A stretch of 64,000 nt of DNA, taken from the NCBI GenBank assembly GCA_023664345.1, contig JAMPFQ010000002.1, positions 124,001 to 188,000 on the forward strand. Reading direction: 5' to 3'. Shown here piece after piece: positions 1-8,546 of this stretch; position 1 is the first letter of the stretch, and every line of letters begins with the position of its first letter. The DNA is from Lachnospiraceae bacterium (GTDB taxonomy: Bacteria > Bacillota > Clostridia > Lachnospirales > Lachnospiraceae). Position numbers and translations under genes: made by a program. Below the pieces are notes generated by a model that was given only the letters and a program-made list of their open reading frames with translations, had not been told where the DNA came from and searched no databases.

Positions 1-69
1 TATTATTATACATTATGTATAATATTAATGTCAATGATAAATATAAGGAAAACAAAATTTACTTTGTCT

Positions 70-104
70 TTTAAAAATCAAAAATCCCCCATTTCTGAGG
101 GATT
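70..104 (-). terminator. Rho-independent terminator after the Rpn-type gene
   Basis: Read on the minus strand, the arms AATCCC and GGGATT (positions 99-104 and 83-88) enclose a short loop and are followed by a T-rich run (TTTGATTTTT). It lies about 30 bases past the stop of the Rpn-type gene. Confidence 0.6.
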
Positions 105-133
105 CACATGCTTAAAAAACTGTTTGCCGCAGT

Positions 134-1162
134 TTACACTGTCTGCTTTCCAAACCTTTCAAAATATTCCTGTGCCATCTGCAAAGACACATTTAATTTA
201 TTTTGCAGTCTTTCCAGAATATCCTTTTCAGACAATCCGCAATCAACTCCTGTTTCAACAATGCCTTCTGCCCTGCCTTCCAGTTTGCCTTCCAGTTTGC
301 CTTCCAGTTTGCCTTCCAGTTTGCCTCTTGCCTCGCCTTTCGCTTCGCTCTCCCTTGCGATCTCATCAAATAAATTATACATATCAGCATCTCCTTTCCT
401 ATCCAACGCATTATAAGCAATCTTACAGTTTGTCGCGCCTGTCAGTGTCATGACCACGGTTTTATCCACTTCGTGCTCTCTTGCATATTTTATGACTTTC
501 TCCTTTGCTTCACTCCCCGGTATGCTTTTATCCAGAATCATTTCCAACATATTGAAAAAGTCCACGTTGTCTATATTATGGAATACCAGGTTATTCCGCC
601 TTGCCTCCACCAGCATCATCTTATAATCATTGACGAACTTTTTCATTTTATCCGGAATATCAAGCATCCCATGGAGCGACACCGCGCCGTCCCACGGTTT
701 ATCACCATAGTAAATGACAATGGTGATAACAGGCATGAATTTATCCGTTCTTTTCATCCTTGACAGATATTCGTTCTCATCCATGCCTTCAGATTTTTTA
801 TATTTCCCTGCATTGCTGTCATACTGTTTCTTGTATGTGCCGTAGTCATAACCCATGACACGCAAGGGCATTGCATAATGAATGCGCTCCTGAGACTCCA
901 GCCCCAGCATTACGAATTCCATGCCATATGTCCTGGACTTCTTGCTCACCTTGATATTATCCCTGGAGGCTTCGATGCTCTCCGCATAATCCCTGTGTTC
1001 GAGTATGGAGGATTCTTCCGTGTCCCCATTTTCCAGTTCCTCCGGCCTGATGACCTGTTCCCCGTCAAACAGGACCGCATTGAACAGATCGGCGAAATGC
1101 CCGTTATCATTCCAGTAATTCTTTAATACTGTATCCGGTTTTAAGTTCTGTGTTTTTGCCAT
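134..1162 (-). CDS. Rpn-family recombination-promoting nuclease / transposase-like protein
   Basis: 342-aa protein of the Rpn (PD-(D/E)XK nuclease, transposase_31-like) type common in Lachnospiraceae. Family members are DNA endonucleases that promote RecA-independent recombination; activity here is inferred. The reading frame is open further upstream, but ATG at 1162 is chosen because AAAGGAGT lies just before it (plus-strand 1167-1174). The N-terminal part (LKNYWNDNGHFADLFNAVLF) matches the start of this family, the middle holds the ITIVIYYG strand typical of the nuclease core, and the C-terminal part is charged with a four-fold KLEG tandem repeat before a short helical tail. It is monocistronic, with a promoter at 1189-1217 and a terminator at 70-104. 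Such genes are often multicopy and mobile, but no terminal inverted repeats were seen. Confidence 0.8.
   Translation of the reverse strand: MAKTQNLKPDTVLKNYWNDNGHFADLFNAVLFDGEQVIRPEELENGDTEESSILEHRDYAESIEASRDNIKVSKKSRTYGMEFVMLGLESQERIHYAMPLRVMGYDYGTYKKQYDSNAGKYKKSEGMDENEYLSRMKRTDKFMPVITIVIYYGDKPWDGAVSLHGMLDIPDKMKKFVNDYKMMLVEARRNNLVFHNIDNVDFFNMLEMILDKSIPGSEAKEKVIKYAREHEVDKTVVMTLTGATNCKIAYNALDRKGDADMYNLFDEIARESEAKGEARGKLEGKLEGKLEGKLEGRAEGIVETGVDCGLSEKDILERLQNKLNVSLQMAQEYFERFGKQTV
275..322 (-). repeat. In-frame 12-bp tandem repeat (4 exact copies) in the Rpn-type gene
   Basis: The unit GCCTTCCAGTTT (plus strand) occurs four times without mismatch at 275-286, 287-298, 299-310 and 311-322, coding KLEG repeated in the protein. 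Because 12 is a multiple of 3, copy-number change by slippage would alter length without breaking the frame. Confidence 0.95.
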
Positions 1163-1188
1163 TCCATACTCCTTTGTCTTCTGGTTAC

Positions 1189-1217
1189 AGTATACTATCA
1201 AAATCTGCGGATTACAA
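1189..1217 (-). promoter_or_regulatory. Sigma-A type promoter of the Rpn-type gene
   Basis: On the minus strand, TTGTAA (-35; plus 1212-1217) and TATACT (-10; plus 1189-1194) are separated by 17 bases. They lie 27-55 bases upstream of the chosen ATG. Confidence 0.5.
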
Positions 1218-1489
1218 GGTTTCTTCATTCTCCATGACACATATTTTACAAACTGCTTTACAATCCGGTAGTCATCCTTAGGTCTATTAGCCCGCAGTGG
1301 GATCATAAAAAGTGATCGCTGAAACAATATCATCTTTCATCATCAGTGCCGCATAAAGCGGCAGAGAATCCGCGCCTGCACCACCTCCTCCGGCGTCAGG
1401 GTCTGAATGCCGGTCACATTCGTTTCTTCCCGTGAGCAGGCGCATATGGAGTAATGCCATGAAAAACAAAACCCCCTTTGTCAATGCCA
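1218..1489. other. Intergenic stretch, no convincing gene
   Basis: About 270 bases between the Rpn-type promoter and the terminator of the uxaBA operon. A minus-strand open stretch around 1345-1450 reads like a protein C-terminus (PEEVVQARILCRFMRH then stop) but has no start codon with a ribosome binding site, so at most it is a gene remnant. Confidence 0.4.
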
Positions 1490-1537
1490 AAAAGGTAAAA
1501 AACGACCTTGAAGCAGGAATTTTCTCCTGCTTCAAGG
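1490..1537 (-). terminator. Rho-independent terminator of the uxaBA operon
   Basis: A perfect 13-bp inverted repeat (CCTTGAAGCAGGA at 1506-1518, TCCTGCTTCAAGG at 1525-1537) encloses a 6-base loop. On the minus strand it is followed by TCGTTTTTTACC. It ends the uxaB-uxaA-small ORF transcription unit. Confidence 0.85.
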
Positions 1538-1562
1538 CCGCCATATCTACACTGCTATTTCA

Positions 1563-1751
1563 TCATTCTTTCATCTCGTCAATGTCCGTAAGGTTTACAC
1601 CCAGACTGCTGAGCAGCGCTTTCAGATAAAGATATTTCTTTCTCAATATTGCATACGTCTTTGCTGCGTTCTCTTCTTTCGCAGCCAGCATATACTCCTG
1701 AATATCCTTAAATTCATCCATTGCATTTTTTATGATTTCGGCGTCATTCAC
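1563..1751 (-). CDS. Small acidic helical protein, unknown function (62 aa)
   Basis: 62-aa ORF that starts at GTG (1751) with AGGAG about 8 bases upstream and ends just before the operon terminator. It begins 43 bases after the uxaA stop, so it is the last gene of the uxaBA transcript. The sequence is predicted to be mainly helical and charged (MDEFKDIQEYMLAAKEENAAK then LRKKYLYLKALLSSLGV). No domain is recognised. Its position suggests an accessory role with hexuronate catabolism, but this is only context. The frame is also open further upstream into uxaA, but that part overlaps uxaA and lacks a start signal. Confidence 0.6.
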   Translation of the reverse strand: MNDAEIIKNAMDEFKDIQEYMLAAKEENAAKTYAILRKKYLYLKALLSSLGVNLTDIDEMKE

Positions 1752-1794
1752 AGTGTCATCTCCTGAATCATGCCATTGACCGCCGGTATCCATT

Positions 1795-3288
1795 TTACAA
1801 CGTAACCCCCTGCTTAAAGATCGCCATATCATGGAAGCCTGCGGCCTCGCTGCACACTTTCTTACCGGAAGCCACCTCCACCACATAGTTGAACAGGTTC
1901 TCCGTCTCCGCCGCCATATTGCTGTCCTCCACCAACACGCCCGCGTTGAAGTCTATCCAGTTGGACTTCTTGCCTGCCAGACGGGAGTTGGTGGCGATCT
2001 TCATGGTGGGCACGGGGGAAGCGAAAGGTGTTCCCCGTCCGGTGGTAAACAGCACGATATGGGCTCCTGCCGCCGCCAGGGCCGTTGCCGCCACCAGGTC
2101 ATTGCCCGGTGCGCTCAACAGGTTCAGGCCGGGGGTCTGCACCGTCTCGCCGTACTGCAGCACGCCCTTTACCAGAGCGCTGCCGGACTTCTGGGTACAT
2201 CCCAGAGACTTATCCTCCAGCGTGGAGATTCCGCCTTTTTTATTGCCGGGGGAGGGATTCTCGTAAATGGTCTGGTTATGGCTCTTGAAATAATTTTTAA
2301 AATCATTGATCAGGTCAACGGTCTGGTTAAAAAGTTCCTCATTTGCGCAGCGGTTCATCAGGATCGTCTCCGCGCCGAACATCTCCGGAACCTCGGTCAG
2401 GATCGTGGTACCGCCCTTGGAGATCAGCAGGTCGGAGAACCGTCCCACCAGAGGATTCGCCGTAATGCCGGAAAGTCCGTCGCTGCCGCCGCACTTCATG
2501 CCCACCACCAGCTTGCTGACGCTGACAGGCTCCCTCTGGAACCCGGAAGCATGATCGATCAGTCCCTTGATGATCTCCACCGCGTCCGCGATCTCATCGT
2601 CGGACTCCTGGGACACCAGGAACTTCACCCTGTCCTCATCATAATCGCCGATATAAGGCTTCAGCACGTCAATATTGCTGTTCTCACAGCCCAGACCCAG
2701 CACCAGCACGCCGCCAGCGTTGGGATGGTTGATCAGATCCGCCAGGATCTTCCTGGTGTGCTCCTGGTCGTCGCCCATCTGGGAACATCCGTAGGGATGG
2801 GGAAAGGCGATCACCTCCTCCACCGTACCTTTCACAAACTCATTCGCTTTCTTCGCGATAGCCGTCGCCACATTATTGACACAGCCCACAGTGGGGATCA
2901 CCCAGATCTCATTGCGGACGCCCACCTTGCCGTCAGGGCGGTGAAAGCCCATGAAAGTAACATCCTCTGTTTTCTTCTCCTCCACGGGAGTGGGCTCATA
3001 GGTATATTCAAGCAAATCGCCCAGCGCTGTCTTCACATTATGGGTGTGGATCCAGTTGCCGCACTTGATGGCTTCCTTTGCGTTGCCGATGCGATAGCCG
3101 TATTTGATCACCTCACCGCCCTCAGGGATATCGCAGATCGCCATCTTGTGGCCTGCGGGGATCTCCTCCAGCGCAGTCACGCTCTTTGTCTCACCCTGCA
3201 CTTCCACCTGAACGGACTCCCCCGCGGGAATCACGTTCAGCGCAACCACTACATTGTCATTTTCATTTATTTTCAGGAAATTTTGCAT
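1795..3288 (-). CDS. uxaA: Altronate dehydratase (altronate hydrolase) UxaA
   Basis: 497 aa, the normal full length. It dehydrates D-altronate to 2-keto-3-deoxy-D-gluconate, the third step of the D-galacturonate isomerase pathway, in the cytoplasm with Fe2+ or Mn2+ as known for the family. The N-terminal ~95 residues form a SAF domain (VVALNVIPAGESVQV, then IPAGHKMAICDIPEGG); the rest is the galactarate dehydratase/altronate hydrolase core, with GVRNEIWVIPTVGCVNNVA, HPYGCSQMGDD and GMKCGGSDGLSGITANP. The start ATG at 3288 lies inside the end of uxaB (16-bp overlap), indicating translational coupling. It is part of the LacI-controlled uxaBA operon. D-galactarate dehydratase is an alternative, but the uxaB and uxaC neighbours favour altronate. 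Confidence 0.93.
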   Translation of the reverse strand: MQNFLKINENDNVVVALNVIPAGESVQVEVQGETKSVTALEEIPAGHKMAICDIPEGGEVIKYGYRIGNAKEAIKCGNWIHTHNVKTALGDLLEYTYEPTPVEEKKTEDVTFMGFHRPDGKVGVRNEIWVIPTVGCVNNVATAIAKKANEFVKGTVEEVIAFPHPYGCSQMGDDQEHTRKILADLINHPNAGGVLVLGLGCENSNIDVLKPYIGDYDEDRVKFLVSQESDDEIADAVEIIKGLIDHASGFQREPVSVSKLVVGMKCGGSDGLSGITANPLVGRFSDLLISKGGTTILTEVPEMFGAETILMNRCANEELFNQTVDLINDFKNYFKSHNQTIYENPSPGNKKGGISTLEDKSLGCTQKSGSALVKGVLQYGETVQTPGLNLLSAPGNDLVAATALAAAGAHIVLFTTGRGTPFASPVPTMKIATNSRLAGKKSNWIDFNAGVLVEDSNMAAETENLFNYVVEVASGKKVCSEAAGFHDMAIFKQGVTL

Positions 3289-4733
3289 AATGCCGCCCTC
3301 ATACCATTCGTTTTGATATCATCCAGATAAGCTGTCACCGCATCTGTCAGTCCGGGAACCTGGTTCAGATCCTGTCCGTGGAAATCTTCCCTGCCAAGGT
3401 AGCCGGCAACGAAAGTCCCGGTATCCTTCTGGCAGTTATCACGGAAGAACTCCAGCACAGGCATATCGTCCTTGATGCTGTATTCTTCCCCATTCCTGCT
3501 GCCGATCAGAACGCCGTCCCTGATCTCGGTGCCAGTGTAGAACGCCATCAGCGCCGCAATGGAGAATGTCATATGCGCGGGAAGCTTTCCGAACTTATCT
3601 ACATATCCCAGCAGGCTGGGCAGGCATCTCGCCCTCCACTTGGAAACGGAGTTCAGGGAGATCGCCAGCAGCGCATGATCCACATAAGGATTATTGAAAC
3701 GGTTTACCACCTCGCCCGCAAAGGCTTTCAACTCTTCTTCAGGAAGCGTCAGCGTGGGGATAACCTCATCAAAAATGGTCTTGTTCATAAAGTCGCGGAT
3801 ATCCTTATCCTCCATGGACTGTCTCACGATATCGTTGCCGCAGAGCCAGGACGCCAGCACGAAAGAAGTATGAGCGCCGTTCAGGATACGGACTTTCCTC
3901 TGCTTATAGGGATGATGGTCGTCCGTGAACACAACGGGAAGTCCCGCGCCGGGCAGGTCAAACTCCTTGCTGATATCCTTGTCGGACTCGATCACCCAGA
4001 GCGCGAAAGGCTCACCCGTCACCATGATATGATCCTCATAGCCCAGCTTCTCCCACTCTTCTTTCTCGGTAGCGCGGGGATAGCCGGTAACGATGCGGTC
4101 CACCAGAGTGGCGGTGAAGATGCATGCTTCCTCCACCCACTTTTTGAACTCATCGGACAGGCCCCAGAGTTCGATCAGCTGCATCACGCATTTCTTCAGC
4201 ATGATGCCGTTGTCGTCGATGAGCTCCACGGGCAGCATCACCAGGCCCTTGGTCATATCGCCCTTAAAGGTCTCAAATCTGTGGTACAGAAACTTGGTCA
4301 GCTTTCCGGGAAAAGTTTTGGGGGGCTTTAAGTCAAACTGATCCGTATCATCAAATACGATGCCCGCCTCGGTGGTATTGGACACGACAAAGCGCAGGGT
4401 GTCGATCTCAGCCAGCTCCATGTATTTGTCATACTCATTATAAGTATCCACAACATCTTTGACGCTGGTGACGATCCTGTTGAGGATCTTGCCCTCGCCG
4501 TCCACGTTGCCGCGAAGGGAAACGGTATACTGGCAGTCCTGGTCGTGGAACATGCTCAGGTTGCCCATCGGAATGGGTTTGATCAGTACAATGTCGCCAT
4601 CAAAGGTGCCCTGCTCGTTTGCAATATCGATCATGTAATCCACAAATGCACGGAGGAAATTGCCCTCTCCAAACTGTACGACCTTGACAGGCCGCTCTTT
4701 CTTACCGGTCATTGACTTGTTTAAAAGTTCCAT
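3273..4733 (-). CDS. uxaB: Tagaturonate reductase (altronate oxidoreductase) UxaB
   Basis: 486-aa NAD-dependent enzyme of the mannitol dehydrogenase family. It interconverts D-tagaturonate and D-altronate. The N-terminal Rossmann segment VVQFGEGNFLRAFVDYM has the FGxGNFxR signature of polyol dehydrogenases, and RKVRILNGAHTSF carries the conserved Lys, Asn and His region of the C-terminal catalytic domain. ATG at 4733 is preceded by GGGAGAAG; the longer open frame (to 4868) would run through the promoter and operator and is rejected. It is the first gene of the minus-strand operon, overlapping uxaA by 16 bp. UxuB (fructuronate reductase) is a related possibility, but uxaA next door supports UxaB. 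Confidence 0.9.
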   Translation of the reverse strand: MELLNKSMTGKKERPVKVVQFGEGNFLRAFVDYMIDIANEQGTFDGDIVLIKPIPMGNLSMFHDQDCQYTVSLRGNVDGEGKILNRIVTSVKDVVDTYNEYDKYMELAEIDTLRFVVSNTTEAGIVFDDTDQFDLKPPKTFPGKLTKFLYHRFETFKGDMTKGLVMLPVELIDDNGIMLKKCVMQLIELWGLSDEFKKWVEEACIFTATLVDRIVTGYPRATEKEEWEKLGYEDHIMVTGEPFALWVIESDKDISKEFDLPGAGLPVVFTDDHHPYKQRKVRILNGAHTSFVLASWLCGNDIVRQSMEDKDIRDFMNKTIFDEVIPTLTLPEEELKAFAGEVVNRFNNPYVDHALLAISLNSVSKWRARCLPSLLGYVDKFGKLPAHMTFSIAALMAFYTGTEIRDGVLIGSRNGEEYSIKDDMPVLEFFRDNCQKDTGTFVAGYLGREDFHGQDLNQVPGLTDAVTAYLDDIKTNGMRAALCKIS

Positions 4734-4818
4734 TTCTTCTCCCTTCTGCCCGCTCCTGCGGACATGCCATTTCTTCACGTCCCATGCACCACATTTTTCT
4801 GTTTTTCCGACAGATTTC

Positions 4819-4868
4819 ATGTAAGTACTTACATAAATAATTTTACTGCCAAAAACTTCTTTCGTCAA
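4819..4868 (-). promoter_or_regulatory. uxaB promoter with palindromic LacI-type operator
   Basis: On the minus strand, TTGACG (plus 4863-4868) and TAAAAT (plus 4840-4845) are 17 bases apart. Immediately downstream, where transcription should start, is a perfect 16-bp palindrome, ATGTAAGTACTTACAT (4819-4834). A near copy lies at the start of the divergent LacI gene. The placement is that of a repressor site blocking initiation. Confidence 0.75.
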
Positions 4869-4892
4869 TATGCAAAAAACAAATGTTTTATC

Positions 4893-4952
4893 TTGAAAAA
4901 AGGAACCGGGTTAGCTATAATCTAGGAGAGGACATTTTGTAACTGCTTACAT
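4893..4952 (+). promoter_or_regulatory. Promoter of the LacI regulator/uxaC unit with second operator
   Basis: TTGAAA (4893-4898), a 17-base spacer and TATAAT (4916-4921) form a near-consensus promoter. Sixteen bases past the -10, TTGTAACTGCTTACAT (4937-4952) matches the uxaB palindrome at 13-14 of 16 positions. This suggests that the regulator represses its own gene and uxaC as well as uxaBA. Confidence 0.7.
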
Positions 4953-4967
4953 TTTGAGGTAACACCC

Positions 4968-5975
4968 ATGACAATCTATGACATCTCCGAAAAGGCCGGT
5001 GTTTCCATCGCTACGGTTTCCCGTGTCCTGAACGGCAGCAGCAACGTCAGTGAAAAGACCAAGAAAAAGGTGCTGGATGTGATCAACCGATACGAATACA
5101 CTCCCAACGCATTTGCCAGAGGGCTCGGGCTGAATACCATGAAGACCATCGGCATCATGTGTGCCGACAGTTCCGATCTGTACCTGGCCAAGGCGATCTA
5201 TTACATCGAGCAGAAACTCCGTGCCAATGACTATGACAGCATTTTGTGCTGTACGGGTTACGAACTGGAGTCAAAAATGTCTTCCATGAACCTTTTGATC
5301 ACCAAAAAGGTTGACGGCATCATACTGGTAGGATCTAATTTTATCTATGAAAAAGAAAATGATAACAAATATATCGTGGACGCAGCCGCACAGATCCCCG
5401 TTATGTTACTGAACGCGGATCTGGACGCACCTAACGTATACAGCGTGGTCTCCGATGATTTCACTTCCATGTATGAGGCCACCCTGCAGATGATCGACAC
5501 AGGGATCAGCGACATCCTGTACTTTTACAACTCCACCTCCTACAGCGGCAAGCAGAAGCTGGCGGGCTACCGGGCGGCAATGGAGGAGCGGAAGCTGCTG
5601 GCCAGCGGACATCTCATGCAGTTCTACCATGGCTCCCATGAAGATATTCCCGCCATGACGGAGCATTTGAAGAAGCTGGATCGGAAAGGCATCCGATTTC
5701 ACGGTGTGATCGCGGCGGACGACACGCTGGCGCTTGCCAGTGTCAAATACGCCAGGGAAACAGGTCTGCGGGTTCCGGAGGATCTTTCCATCCTGGGCTA
5801 CAATAATTCCATGCTGGTCAACTGCTGCGATCCCGAACTGACCAGCATAGACAATAAACTGGACACTCTCTGCCAGCATCTGATCACCACTCTGCTGGGA
5901 GTGCTGGACGGCAATGAGATGCCCAAGAAAACGATCTTTTCAGGCGAGATTGTAAAACGGGGCACTACCCGTTGA
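4968..5975 (+). CDS. LacI/GalR-family transcriptional regulator of the hexuronate locus
   Basis: 335 aa. The N-terminal LacI helix-turn-helix (residues ~2-46; IYDISEKAGVSIATVSRVLNG, then NAFARGLG hinge) binds palindromic DNA; the C-terminal part is a periplasmic-binding-protein-like effector domain (IGIMCADSSDLYLAKAIYYIEQ ... GVIAADDTLALASVKYA, SILGYNNS). The effector is probably a hexuronate or a pathway intermediate, an inference from its place between uxaBA and uxaC. It has its own promoter and an operator-like palindrome. The stop overlaps the open frame before uxaC, and uxaC follows at 41 bases with no terminator, so the two are likely co-transcribed. Confidence 0.88.
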   Translation: MTIYDISEKAGVSIATVSRVLNGSSNVSEKTKKKVLDVINRYEYTPNAFARGLGLNTMKTIGIMCADSSDLYLAKAIYYIEQKLRANDYDSILCCTGYELESKMSSMNLLITKKVDGIILVGSNFIYEKENDNKYIVDAAAQIPVMLLNADLDAPNVYSVVSDDFTSMYEATLQMIDTGISDILYFYNSTSYSGKQKLAGYRAAMEERKLLASGHLMQFYHGSHEDIPAMTEHLKKLDRKGIRFHGVIAADDTLALASVKYARETGLRVPEDLSILGYNNSMLVNCCDPELTSIDNKLDTLCQHLITTLLGVLDGNEMPKKTIFSGEIVKRGTTR

Positions 5976-6016
5976 GATATTACAATAAAATATGGATCAT
6001 CAATGGAGGAGAAGAA

Positions 6017-7429
6017 ATGAAAGCATTTATGGACAAAGACTTTCTGCTGGAAACCGAGACCGCCAGAAAGCTGTTTCACGATTACGCAGAGAACACCCCT
6101 ATCCTGGATTACCACTGCCATATCAATCCCAGGGAGATCGCTGAGGACCGCCAGTTTGACAATATCACCCAGGTATGGCTGGGCGGCGATCATTATAAAT
6201 GGCGTCTGATGCGTTCCTGCGGTGTGGACGAAAAGTATATCACAGGCGATACTTCCGACTATGAGAAATTCTGCAAGTGGGCGGAATGCCTGGGCAAGGC
6301 TATCGGCAATCCCCTGTATCACTGGAGCCATCTGGAACTGCAGAGATACTTCGGCTACAACGGCGTACTGAACAAGAACACCGCGGACGAGGTATGGAAA
6401 ATCTGCAACGAGAAGCTGGCGCAGCCTTCCATGAGCGTGCGCAATATCATCAAGCAGAGCAATGTGACCCTGATCTGCACCACCGACGATCCCATTGATT
6501 CCCTGGAGTGGCACAAGAAGATTGCGGAGGACGACAGCTTTGACATAAAGGTGCTTCCCGCATGGAGGCCTGACAAGGCCATGAACATCGAAAAGCCCGA
6601 ATATCTGGAATATCTGGATAAGCTGGCGGAAGCTGCGGATGTGCCTAAGATCACCACATTCGCCGCATTGAAAGAGGCGCTGAAGAAGCGCATGGCATTC
6701 TTTGAATCCATGGGCTGCAACGTATCTGACCATGCTCTGGAATATGTAATGTATGTTCCCGCAAGCGACGACGAGATCGAGGAGATCTTCTTAAAGAGAA
6801 GAAACAGGATGATCCTGTCCAGAGAAGATGAACTGAAGTTCAAGACCGCGTTCATGATCTTCGTAGGTAAAGAGTATCACAGACTTGACTGGGCAATGCA
6901 GCTTCACTATGGCTGTAAGAGGGACAATAACACGCTCATGTTCGAAAAGCTTGGCCCCGACACCGGATACGACTGTATCAACAATGACGCTCCTTCCGCA
7001 CAGATGGCCAACTTCCTGAACGCGCTCTGTGTGACCGGAGAACTGCCCAGGACCATCCTTTACAGCCTGAACCCCAATGACAATCAGTCCATCGGCGCGG
7101 TTCTCGGCTGCTTCCAGGATTCCACCGCCGTGGCGAAGATCCAGCAGGGCAGCGCATGGTGGTTTAATGACCACAAGACCGGCATGGTGGATCAGCTGAC
7201 CTCCCTTGCCAACCTTGGGAACCTGTCCGGCTTCGTGGGCATGCTGACCGACTCCAGAAGTTTCCTGTCCTACACCAGGCACGAGTATTTCAGACGTATC
7301 CTGTGCAACCTGATGGGCAGCTGGGTGGAGAACGGCGAGTTCCCCGCGGATTATGAGATCCTGGGCGAGATCGTAAAGGATATTTCCTACGATAACGCAA
7401 AGAGATATTTTAAATTCCCCTTGGACTAA
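6017..7429 (+). CDS. uxaC: Glucuronate/galacturonate isomerase UxaC
   Basis: 470 aa, equal to the usual family length. It isomerises D-galacturonate to D-tagaturonate and D-glucuronate to D-fructuronate, the entry step of both hexuronate routes. It belongs to the amidohydrolase-like TIM barrels; the N-terminal DYHCHINP motif (residues 31-38) carries the conserved histidines, and VTLICTTDDPIDSLEWH and DSRSFLSYTRHEYFRR are typical family segments. ATG at 6017 follows GGAGGAG closely; the open frame extends 15 codons upstream but lacks a better start. It is the second gene of the LacI-uxaC transcript and is followed by a strong terminator. Confidence 0.95.
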   Translation: MKAFMDKDFLLETETARKLFHDYAENTPILDYHCHINPREIAEDRQFDNITQVWLGGDHYKWRLMRSCGVDEKYITGDTSDYEKFCKWAECLGKAIGNPLYHWSHLELQRYFGYNGVLNKNTADEVWKICNEKLAQPSMSVRNIIKQSNVTLICTTDDPIDSLEWHKKIAEDDSFDIKVLPAWRPDKAMNIEKPEYLEYLDKLAEAADVPKITTFAALKEALKKRMAFFESMGCNVSDHALEYVMYVPASDDEIEEIFLKRRNRMILSREDELKFKTAFMIFVGKEYHRLDWAMQLHYGCKRDNNTLMFEKLGPDTGYDCINNDAPSAQMANFLNALCVTGELPRTILYSLNPNDNQSIGAVLGCFQDSTAVAKIQQGSAWWFNDHKTGMVDQLTSLANLGNLSGFVGMLTDSRSFLSYTRHEYFRRILCNLMGSWVENGEFPADYEILGEIVKDISYDNAKRYFKFPLD

Positions 7430-7441
7430 AAAATCTATCAT

Positions 7442-7475
7442 AAAAACGCCCCGGTGGATCTCACCGGGGCGTTTT
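7442..7475 (+). terminator. Rho-independent terminator after uxaC
   Basis: ACGCCCCGGTG and CACCGGGGCGT form an 11-bp G+C-rich stem with a 5-base loop, followed by TTTTAT and preceded by AAAA, so it could act in both directions. Confidence 0.9.
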
Positions 7476-7656
7476 ATATGGTATGAGAGAAAATAAAGAG
7501 GAATGTTCCATTCCTGAAAGTATTTTACCTTAATTTTAAATACTTTTCTAAGGTTTTTATGCTTTTTTATGCGAAAACTACTGTTTTTTTGTGTCGAATG
7601 GTGTATACTGATATCATATGCAAAGCACAGAACACGGATCACGAAAGGGAGTCCAT

Positions 7657-8493
7657 ATGCCCACCGAAAAAGGAAAAAAGACACACGATATCACCAGGAT
7701 CACAGTAATGAGAGGGAAAAGAGGGGAATTCTCGCCCAAGCAGCCCGACCACAGCCACAGCTATTATGAACTGTTTTTCCTGCTGTCCGGCAAATGCCGG
7801 TTCCTGCTGAAAGATACCGTCTACTATCTGGAGAAAGGGGATCTGGTCTTTATCGTTCCCGAGGAACTGCACCACGCGGTCTACTCCACGGACGGGGACT
7901 GCGAGATCCTGATGATCTATTTTAAAAAAGAACATCTCAACTGGGATCTGTTCGCTCCCTACTCCTCACAGGAAAAAATGCACTCCTTTATGGGAAGCAT
8001 CCCGGCTCTTTATCAGGAGGATCTCGTCAATCTCCTGACCCGGATGCAGGCGGAAAACGCGGACATAGATAAATACTCCACAGGCTTCATGCGGTGCCAT
8101 CTGCATGAAATACTGCTCATGCTCATGCGCTATTCCGTGATGAACGAGGAAGAACCGCAGCTGTTGAATTCCCGTGACGCCGACATCCTTCTGGCCACCA
8201 GATATATCTATCAAAATTACAGGAACCCCCTCACTCTGGAGGAGGTATCCGCGCAGGCCGCCTTAAGCCCCACCTATTTCAGCAAGAAATTCAAGCAGGT
8301 CACAGGCATGGGCTTTAAGGAATACCTGAACTTTGTGCGGCTGAAACACGCCCGGACCGCACTGCTCACCACCGGAAATACCATCACAGATATCGCGTTG
8401 GAGAACGGTTTTAACGACAGCAATTACTTTAAGGACCTGTTCAAGAAAGTATACGGCAAATCACCCCGGGAATTCCGCAAACACCCGGAATGA
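7657..8493 (+). CDS. AraC-family regulator with N-terminal cupin domain
   Basis: 278 aa. The N-terminal cupin (AraC-type sugar-sensing) part contains the HSHSYYELFFLLSG and EKGDLVFIVPEELHH strands; the C-terminal ~100 residues form two helix-turn-helix motifs, with LTLEEVSAQAALSPTYFSKKFKQVTG followed by ITDIALENGFNDSNYFKDLFKKVYGKSPREFR, an excellent match to the AraC signature. ATG at 7657 is chosen for its GGGAG site; the frame is open 13 codons further up. Monocistronic, separated from uxaC by a terminator. The target is unknown; a role in sugar or hexuronate use is suggested only by proximity. Confidence 0.88.
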   Translation: MPTEKGKKTHDITRITVMRGKRGEFSPKQPDHSHSYYELFFLLSGKCRFLLKDTVYYLEKGDLVFIVPEELHHAVYSTDGDCEILMIYFKKEHLNWDLFAPYSSQEKMHSFMGSIPALYQEDLVNLLTRMQAENADIDKYSTGFMRCHLHEILLMLMRYSVMNEEEPQLLNSRDADILLATRYIYQNYRNPLTLEEVSAQAALSPTYFSKKFKQVTGMGFKEYLNFVRLKHARTALLTTGNTITDIALENGFNDSNYFKDLFKKVYGKSPREFRKHPE

Positions 8494-8546
8494 AGCAGCC
8501 GCCCTGCCGGGCTTTTCGTGCACCGCCCCAAGCACGTCCGCCCATA

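Noticed and set aside
275..322. A short regular repeat considered as a CRISPR array
   Set aside because: The 12-bp units are directly adjacent without spacers and lie in a coding frame.
1345..1460. A minus-strand stretch that reads like a protein end (LTPEEVVQARILCRFMRH)
   Set aside because: No start codon with a ribosome binding site and no recognisable family; at best a gene remnant.
1831..3330. A 499-codon plus-strand open frame opposite uxaA
   Set aside because: Its translation is His/Leu/Gln-rich without family resemblance and it lies fully antisense to the well-recognised uxaA; it is a shadow of G+C-rich codons.
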